Positions 40,409 through 40,978 of a stretch of 40,978 bases of DNA are shown here, one piece after another. Each line of letters begins with the position of its first letter. Position 1 is the first letter of the stretch. Location: NCBI GenBank assembly GCA_903970165.1, contig CAJCHZ010000001.1, positions 1 through 40,978 on the forward strand. The letters are read 5' to 3'. A program made the position numbers and the translations under genes. The notes under the pieces are model-generated. The model was not told where the DNA came from, did no database searches, and saw only the letters and a list, made by a program, of their open reading frames with translations. Source of the DNA: Betaproteobacteria bacterium. GTDB lineage: Bacteria; Acidobacteriota; Terriglobia; Acidiferrales; UBA7541.

Positions 40409-40978
40409 ATGATCGAAAATCTGATCGATGGTCGATTTCAAGTAGTTCATGCCGCCAGTATTACGGTATTGAATCCGTCAACGGGCGAGAAGATCGCCGA
40501 CTGTTTTGAGACGCCGGCGGCAGAGGTGGAGAGAGCGATCGCTTCAGCCAGAAGCGCGCAGCCAGCCTGGGCGCGGCGCCCCGCGATTGAACGAGCTCGC
40601 ATCTTGCATCGGGTCGCGGAGGGGATACGCCAGAAGCGCGAGCATATTGCCAGGACCATCTCCGCGGAGCAAGGCAAGCTATTGAGCCTTGCGGAGATTG
40701 AAGTCGACTCCACGGCGGATTATGTGGACTATATGGCGGAATGGGCAAGGCGGATCGAAGGAGAGATCATACCCAGCGACAGGCCGGATGAAACCATCTA
40801 TCTTCATCGGAAGCCGCTCGGAGTAGTGGGGGGCATACTTCCCTGGAACTTTCCCTTTTTCCTCTTTGCCCGAAAGATGGCTCCGGCTCTTATCACAGGA
40901 AACACCATCGTTATTAAACCGAGCGAAGAAACCCCGCTGAATGCCTATCTTTTTTCGCGCATCCTGGTTGAGTGTGAA
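40409..40978 (+). CDS. NAD(P)-dependent aldehyde dehydrogenase, N-terminal part (cut by window edge)
   Basis: The gene starts at ATG 40409, eight bases after AAGGAG, and 190 codons are in the window. The visible part holds LNPSTGEKIADCFETPAAEV, WARRPAIERARILHRVAEGI, SAEQGKLLSLAEIEVDSTAD, the cofactor-site block GILPWNFPFFLFARKMAPAL with the conserved Asn, and IVIKPSEETPLNA. The catalytic Cys and Glu lie beyond the edge. It belongs to the ALDH superfamily and would oxidise a semialdehyde or aldehyde to the acid. In this operon a ring-cleavage semialdehyde is the likely substrate, as in meta-cleavage pathways; that is inference from neighbours. Confidence 0.9.
   Translation, partial: MIENLIDGRFQVVHAASITVLNPSTGEKIADCFETPAAEVERAIASARSAQPAWARRPAIERARILHRVAEGIRQKREHIARTISAEQGKLLSLAEIEVDSTADYVDYMAEWARRIEGEIIPSDRPDETIYLHRKPLGVVGGILPWNFPFFLFARKMAPALITGNTIVIKPSEETPLNAYLFSRILVECE

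Overview
The window looks like the chromosome of a soil acidobacterium (Acidobacteriota). This is inferred from gene content, not from a phylogenetic marker: an Oar-type TonB-dependent receptor with an N-terminal carboxypeptidase-regulatory domain, three CRTAC1/ASPIC-UnbV propeller proteins, multihaem cytochromes and a copper-monooxygenase-like protein carrying TPR tails, several free exported TPR proteins, and an N-terminal regulator domain common in that phylum. No rRNA, complete tRNA, CRISPR array or phage structural gene was seen.

Layout. 1-371: 5' part of a DDE insertion-sequence transposase, its terminus lying on the stop codon of the next gene. 369-4202 (minus): a Tat-exported TIM-barrel-like protein, a decayed tyrosine-recombinase/IS91 remnant, and a secreted GH13 alpha-glucosidase. 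4346-9757 (minus): an exported redox group of redoxin, copper monooxygenase-like protein with TPR, TPR protein, and 7-haem cytochrome with TPR. 9923-13633 (minus): the TonB-dependent receptor with a strong terminator. 14030-15343 (plus): a membrane-anchored DNA-binding regulator. 15448-19182: an exported TPR protein divergent from CRTAC1 protein 1. 19350-23593: a SEC-C remnant, a second secreted GH13 enzyme, a frameshifted GH130-like remnant, and CRTAC1 protein 2 (minus). 23701-26355: an exported glycogen-debranching-like enzyme. 26831-33346 (plus): a run of 5-haem cytochrome with TPR, CRTAC1 protein 3, a small exported protein and a TPR protein. 33398-33510: a miniature inverted-repeat element. 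33685-34918: a two-gene winged-helix/nucleotidyltransferase module resembling AbiE-type toxin-antitoxin pairs, with a palindrome over its start. 34919-37758: an ECF sigma factor among gene debris. 37759-40978: a catabolic run of FAH-family hydrolase, extradiol-dioxygenase-like VOC protein, cupin and aldehyde dehydrogenase (cut by the window edge), which looks like a ring meta-cleavage pathway.

How the parts may fit. Nearly all products from 369 to 33346 carry export signals. Two alpha-glucosidases, a debranching-like enzyme and a TonB receptor point to uptake of alpha-glucan oligosaccharides. Interleaved with them are recurring sets of multihaem cytochrome, TPR protein and CRTAC1 propeller protein. 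The repetition suggests a functional cell-envelope module whose job I cannot establish from sequence. The right-hand 7 kb is a separate, more mosaic region with a mobile-element footprint, a possible toxin-antitoxin pair and an unrelated catabolic operon.
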